A DNA stretch of 40,687 bases from CAZCCC01 sp964535715. GTDB taxonomy: Bacteria; Patescibacteriota; Patescibacteriia; Buchananbacterales; UBA6539. The notes under the pieces are model-generated. The model was not told where the DNA came from. It did not search any database and saw only the letters and a program-made list of their open reading frames with translations. The translations under genes and the position numbers were made by a program. Position 1 is the stretch's first letter. Every line of letters begins with the position of its first letter. This document shows positions 37,310-40,687 of this stretch, in pieces. The stretch covers positions 1-40,687 of the forward strand of contig CAZHUO010000013.1 in NCBI GenBank assembly GCA_964535715.1. The letters run 5' to 3'.

Positions 37310-38254
37310 ATGTACACATACCGCCAAGTTTTCAAACAAAGTTTAATTACTTTGCGCCAAAGTCCAAGTATTTGGTTTTTTGGCATTTTTACCGGATTTC
37401 TTGGAAATGCCGGAGGGCTTGAACTTATTTTTTCAAGCTATGGCTTCGGCAGTGAAGGAATAATTTTTGCCATTCTTTCCGGATTAGTTGAAGGCGGATT
37501 ATTCACCAAAGTTGCAATGCAAAATTTGGCAAAGGCAATTTTTACTCATCCAATTTATGTATTTTTGACAATCATGTTTTTCCTTTTGGTAATTGCGATT
37601 TCAATTTTAGCACTTTGGCTATCAACTGTTTGTATGAGCTCATTAATCGCCAAGGTTGTGGCAGCTGCTAAAAATAAAAAATTGGAATTTAAAGAAGCAT
37701 TCAGTTTGGGAATAGCAAAATTCTGGCCGGTTTTGGCGGTAAACATATTAATCAGGCTAATAAGCTTATTTTTATTCATGTTAATCGGAGCTTTGGCTTT
37801 GATTAAATTTCCCGGTGCAGTTTTTGTATTTGTTATTTGTTTTATAATAATATTATTTTTAATTCTAATAGTATCATTTATTGGTAAATACGCCATATGC
37901 GGAATAGTACTTGAAAATTGGAAATTCAAAAAAGCCATAAAAGAGGCCTTTGGCTTGTTCGTAAGAAATTGGTGGCTTAGCTTGGAGCTGGCAATGATTT
38001 TATTTTTAATTTATGCCGCAATTAACTTGATTTTGATTTATTTCATTTCTTGGACTCTATTTTTAGCCTTTAAGGCTTTCCCCTTGTTTATCTCGGCATT
38101 AGCTTTAACTTTTACGATTGTGCTGGCAGTATTTATAGCCGTTCAAATAGCCTTAGTTGTATTCATTTGGGGAAGTTGGGCAATTGTTTTTGAAATTTTA
38201 ACCAGTAAAAAATTCGCCCTAACCAGCTTTTTGTCCAAAATATTCAAAAAGTAA
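37310..38254 (+). CDS. Multi-pass membrane protein of unknown function
   Basis: 314 residues with six or seven hydrophobic segments (for example FFGIFTGFLGNAGGLELIF, VFLTIMFFLLVIAISILALW, VFVFVICFIIILFLILIVSF, LTFTIVLAVFIAVQIALVVF). The layout, with amphipathic Lys-rich stretches between helices (KKLEFKEAFSLGIAKFW, KFKKAIKEAFGLFVRNWW), recalls glycerophosphodiester-phosphodiesterase membrane domains and DUF-type permease-like families. It begins 12 nt after ftsH, so co-expression is likely, and a strong terminator ends the unit. Function unknown. Confidence 0.75.
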   Translation: MYTYRQVFKQSLITLRQSPSIWFFGIFTGFLGNAGGLELIFSSYGFGSEGIIFAILSGLVEGGLFTKVAMQNLAKAIFTHPIYVFLTIMFFLLVIAISILALWLSTVCMSSLIAKVVAAAKNKKLEFKEAFSLGIAKFWPVLAVNILIRLISLFLFMLIGALALIKFPGAVFVFVICFIIILFLILIVSFIGKYAICGIVLENWKFKKAIKEAFGLFVRNWWLSLELAMILFLIYAAINLILIYFISWTLFLAFKAFPLFISALALTFTIVLAVFIAVQIALVVFIWGSWAIVFEILTSKKFALTSFLSKIFKK

Positions 38255-38273
38255 AAATTAGCTAAATTTTTTG

Positions 38274-38296
38274 CCCCTGCCAAAAGCGGGGGTTTT
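38274..38296 (+). terminator. Intrinsic terminator
   Basis: CCCCTGC pairs with GCGGGGG (one T-G) around CAAAA and is followed by TTTT. Confidence 0.8.
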
Positions 38297-38304
38297 AGTT
38301 ATCC

Positions 38305-38333
38305 TTGTGAATAAGGCAAAAAAAAGTTATAAT
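38305..38333 (+). promoter_or_regulatory. Promoter of pilB
   Basis: TTGTGA (38305-38310), 17 bases and TATAAT (38328-38333), giving a leader of about 20 bases. Confidence 0.7.
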
Positions 38334-38359
38334 ATAAATGGATTATAATATAAATATTT

Positions 38360-40096
38360 ATGTTTTATAATTATTCAGAAGAAGAAAATCCTTTAATAGG
38401 AAAAAAGCCAATTATTTCAACCGAGGAAGTAAATGAAAGATTTTCCAGCAAAATGCAGGGGATCAAAGCTAAAGACAGTGAGAGGGAGGCTCAAAATAAA
38501 GCTTCTTTAATCGGCTTTCCATATATAAGCTTAAAAGGCTTTCCAATAAGCCAGGATACATTAACAGTCTTTTCAGAAGAAAAATCAAATAGCCTTAAGG
38601 CAATATGCTTTTATAGGACTTATTATAATATCAAAATCGGAGCAGTTGATCCACAAAATCAAGCCCTAATTGTTGAAGCCGAAAAAATTAGCAAAGAAAA
38701 TCACGCCAAGGTGGAAATCTACCTAATTTCCCAGCCAAGTTTTGATTTTGCCTTTAAACTTTATAAAGGTGTTCCCAAATTAAGAAAATTTATAACCGGA
38801 GTGGAGATAAATGAAAATGACATAAGCCGCTACGAAAAAGATATAAAAACATTCCGCGATTTAGCCGACATGCTAAAAGAGGTTTCAATAACCGATATGC
38901 TGACTTTGATTTTAGCGGCGGCAATCAAAGCCAGATCTTCCGATGTTCACATTGAAGCCGAAGAAAAAGACATAAAAGTCAGATTCCGAATTGACGGAAT
39001 TCTTCATGATACGGCGGAGCTTGATCAAAAAATCTGGCCTCAGGTGATTTCCCGAATAAAACTAGTGGCCGGCCTAAAAATTAATGTCGCTGATCGACCC
39101 CAGGACGGAAGATTTACAATTTTTTTAACTGAAGAAAAAATCGACGTCAGGGTGTCCTGCCTTCCTACGGCATATGGCGAAAGCGTGGTCATGCGTTTAT
39201 TAATGTCGTCCATTGTCGGCGTTAATTTTGAGGATTTAGGGCTAAGAGGAAAAGCATTTGAAGATTTAAAAATGGAAATTTTAAAGCCAAACGGTATGAT
39301 AATTACCACTGGGCCAACCGGGTCTGGAAAAACCACAACTTTATATGGCATATTAAATAAATTAAATGGTCCTAGCTCAAAAATCATAACCATTGAAGAT
39401 CCGATTGAATACAAGCTGAAAGGAATAAATCAAAGCCAAATTGACTATAGTAAAAATTATACTTTTGCCAATGGCCTGCGCTCAATTTTGCGGCAAGACC
39501 CCGATATTGTGATGGTTGGTGAAATTAGGGACTTGGAAACTGCGGAAATTGCAATTAATGCGGCTTTAACCGGCCACTTGGTCATTTCAACCTTGCATAC
39601 CAATGACGCTGCCGGATCGATTCCCCGCCTGCTTTCAATGAATGTAAAGCCTTTTTTACTTGCTCCGGCGATTAATGCGATGATCGGCCAAAGGCTTGTT
39701 AGAAAAATCTGCCAGAATTGCAAGACTGAATTTGAATTAGACAATAAATCGCTTTCACGAGTAATGGAAATTTTATCGGAAGTTCCGGAAAAATCAGGAA
39801 CAAAAATTTCCCGAGATGAAATAAAAAAATTGAAATTTTATAAAGGCAAAGGCTGCGAAGAATGCCAAGGTCTCGGCTATAAAGGACGAGTTGGAATTTT
39901 TGAAATAATGACAATCAACAAAGAAGTTGAAAGGCTGATTTTAAACGGCCAGGTTTCAGAATATGATATGCGGGAAATTTCCGCTAGAAACGGAATGATA
40001 ACAATGATTCAAGATGGGTTGCTAAAAGCGGCCGATGGCATCACCTCAATTGAAGAGGTTTTTAGAGTTGCCAAGGATTTCAGTGTCCGTAATTAA
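38360..40096 (+). CDS. pilB: Type IV pilus assembly ATPase PilB (GspE/PilB family)
   Basis: 578 residues. An N-terminal GspE-N-like domain (about 40-150) leads to the ATPase: RSSDVHIEAEEKDIKVRFRIDG, Walker A GPTGSGKT (318-325), Asp box TIEDPIEYKL, Walker B in RQDPDIVMVGEIRDLETAE, and His box HLVISTLHTNDAAG. Four zinc cysteines (CQNC and CEEC) mark it as PilB/GspE rather than PilT. It powers pilus extension. It pairs functionally with pilT at 25969-27009. Other pilus genes are not in the window. It has its own promoter and terminator. Confidence 0.96.
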   Translation: MFYNYSEEENPLIGKKPIISTEEVNERFSSKMQGIKAKDSEREAQNKASLIGFPYISLKGFPISQDTLTVFSEEKSNSLKAICFYRTYYNIKIGAVDPQNQALIVEAEKISKENHAKVEIYLISQPSFDFAFKLYKGVPKLRKFITGVEINENDISRYEKDIKTFRDLADMLKEVSITDMLTLILAAAIKARSSDVHIEAEEKDIKVRFRIDGILHDTAELDQKIWPQVISRIKLVAGLKINVADRPQDGRFTIFLTEEKIDVRVSCLPTAYGESVVMRLLMSSIVGVNFEDLGLRGKAFEDLKMEILKPNGMIITTGPTGSGKTTTLYGILNKLNGPSSKIITIEDPIEYKLKGINQSQIDYSKNYTFANGLRSILRQDPDIVMVGEIRDLETAEIAINAALTGHLVISTLHTNDAAGSIPRLLSMNVKPFLLAPAINAMIGQRLVRKICQNCKTEFELDNKSLSRVMEILSEVPEKSGTKISRDEIKKLKFYKGKGCEECQGLGYKGRVGIFEIMTINKEVERLILNGQVSEYDMREISARNGMITMIQDGLLKAADGITSIEEVFRVAKDFSVRN

Positions 40097-40113
40097 AATA
40101 ATAAAATATTTAC

Positions 40114-40140
40114 AAAAAACCCGGTTTAAACGGGTTTTTT
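40114..40140 (+). terminator. Intrinsic terminator of pilB
   Basis: AAAAAACCCG pairs with CGGGTTTTTT around a seven-base loop. Confidence 0.9.
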
Positions 40141-40158
40141 AAATGCTTCTATACAGAT

Positions 40159-40235
40159 GATGAGATACATAGGTAATACCCCCAGAATGCCTAAAATGGT
40201 AAAATCTAGGGACTAACTTACCTTATTATCTCATC
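40159..40235. repeat. Inverted repeat just upstream of the transposase remnant
   Basis: GATGAGATACATAGGTAA (40159-40176) and TTACCTTATTATCTCATC (40218-40235) match as inverted copies at 16 of 18 positions. They lie directly before the transposase start codon and may be part of the element's left end or a hairpin that limits its translation. Confidence 0.6.
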
Positions 40236-40237
40236 TT

Positions 40238-40634
40238 ATGGTCTATGAAAATTATTGGGAAGCTAAAAGATTTAAGCTTAGTAGTCAGTATGATCGCTGG
40301 CGCAAGACTGCCAAGGTTCTAGCCCTCTCTAAAACTGCCCGCCAAAGGCTTGAATGGATTATTTTTTATCATACTAAAGCTTCGGAAAATGCTAGCCTGA
40401 TTTGCCGTCATTTTGGCATTGTATCCAAGATTTTTTATAAATGGTTTAATAGGTTTGACGAATCTAATTTAAGGAGTCTAGAAGACCAGTCTTAAGCGCC
40501 TAAGAAAGCCAGGCAAAAAAGTTTAGTTCAATTCAATATGTCCGGATAGTTGAACCAAAAAAACAGCATATCCGCTACAGCAAGTTTAAACTCCTTAAGC
40601 AGAAAGTGCAATATGTGTGTGCACATTGCCCGAG
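40238..40634 (+). pseudogene. IS481-type transposase remnant
   Basis: The first 85 residues form the helix-turn-helix N-terminus: LSKTARQRLEWIIFYHTK, ENASLICRHFGIVSKIFYKW and NLRSLEDQS. A TAA stop then interrupts at 40493-40495, after which the same frame still reads APKKARQ. A shift near the A-run at 40515-40521 restores the matching YVRIVEPKKQHIRYSKFKLLK. Homology ends near 40605, before any catalytic DDE residue, and the frame runs into the terminal repeat. It is a decayed and truncated IS481-family gene. Confidence 0.75.
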
Positions 40635-40687
40635 TGTTTTAGGAACACACATTTTGCACTTTGACTAAAGCCTCATTTGGCGTTAAT
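40635..40687. repeat. Right copy of the 53-bp terminal inverted repeat
   Basis: Exact reverse complement of bases 1-53. Just inside it, AAAGTGCAATATGTGTGT (about 40607-40624) is itself an inverted copy (one mismatch) of ACACACATTTTGCACTTT within the repeat, so this end also contains a fold-back. Confidence 0.9.

Noticed and set aside
16441..40096. Numerous antisense open frames inside infB, rny, gyrA, rpsA, ftsH and pilB
   Set aside because: They are shadows of strongly conserved coding regions, with no start signals or domain likeness.

Overview
The window reads as a chromosomal contig of a Candidate Phyla Radiation (Patescibacteria) bacterium, probably of the Parcubacteria side. This is judged from gene content and style only. 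DNA is AT-rich, housekeeping genes are compact, many starts lack a Shine-Dalgarno, and small proteins of unknown function alternate with core information-processing genes and a type IV pilus set. TGA is used as a stop (for example at the end of the 25039-25278 gene), so the recoded lineages (Gracilibacteria, Absconditabacteria) do not fit.

Layout. 1-2423 (minus strand): a possible RiPP-type peptide locus with a radical SAM/SPASM enzyme carrying one frameshift, a translationally coupled 37-residue Cys-rich peptide, a small methyltransferase and an HEXXH protein. 2424-3534: palindromic repeats and a small GreA/GreB-C-like protein. 3535-5065: an asparaginase-like protein lacking its catalytic threonines, paired with a deoxyribosyltransferase-like/ribbon-helix-helix fusion. 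5270-8139: unknown small genes with near-consensus promoters, a large unknown protein, a methyltransferase and a second GreC-like protein. 8192-10196: a candidate structured RNA, then an MFS exporter behind a leader-peptide attenuator. 10202-15748: repeats, a DUF2207 membrane protein, a Tat-exported agmatine-deiminase-fold protein, a secreted protein and a 3D-domain cell-wall protein. 15900-16385: tRNA-Cys followed by a tandem array of copies of its own 3' end, with a 100-N gap inside.

16441-24868 (plus strand) is a core block: infB, rbfA, a DHH phosphoesterase, clpP, a SAM-I riboswitch with an 81-residue unknown gene, rny (with its own leader), a four-helix-bundle protein, a YmdB-type phosphoesterase and HU. 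25039-25829 holds a small gene, tRNA-Lys, tRNA-Arg and a truncated tRNA, all framed by inverted repeats. 25969-34008 (minus strand) carries pilT, rnc, nusB, rpmF, gyrA, a membrane-anchored protein, a degenerate metallo-beta-lactamase-fold protein and two unknown proteins. 34165-40096 (plus strand) carries rpsA, ftsH, a membrane protein and pilB. The right end is a decayed IS481-type transposase.

The first and last 53 bases are exact inverted copies of each other, most simply two contig ends running into the same repeat. The most unusual content is regulatory RNA: two leader-ORF attenuators, one SAM riboswitch and one candidate sRNA. The candidate RiPP locus and the tRNA-anchored repeat array come next. 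Functions below come from motifs and remembered family features. No database search was run.
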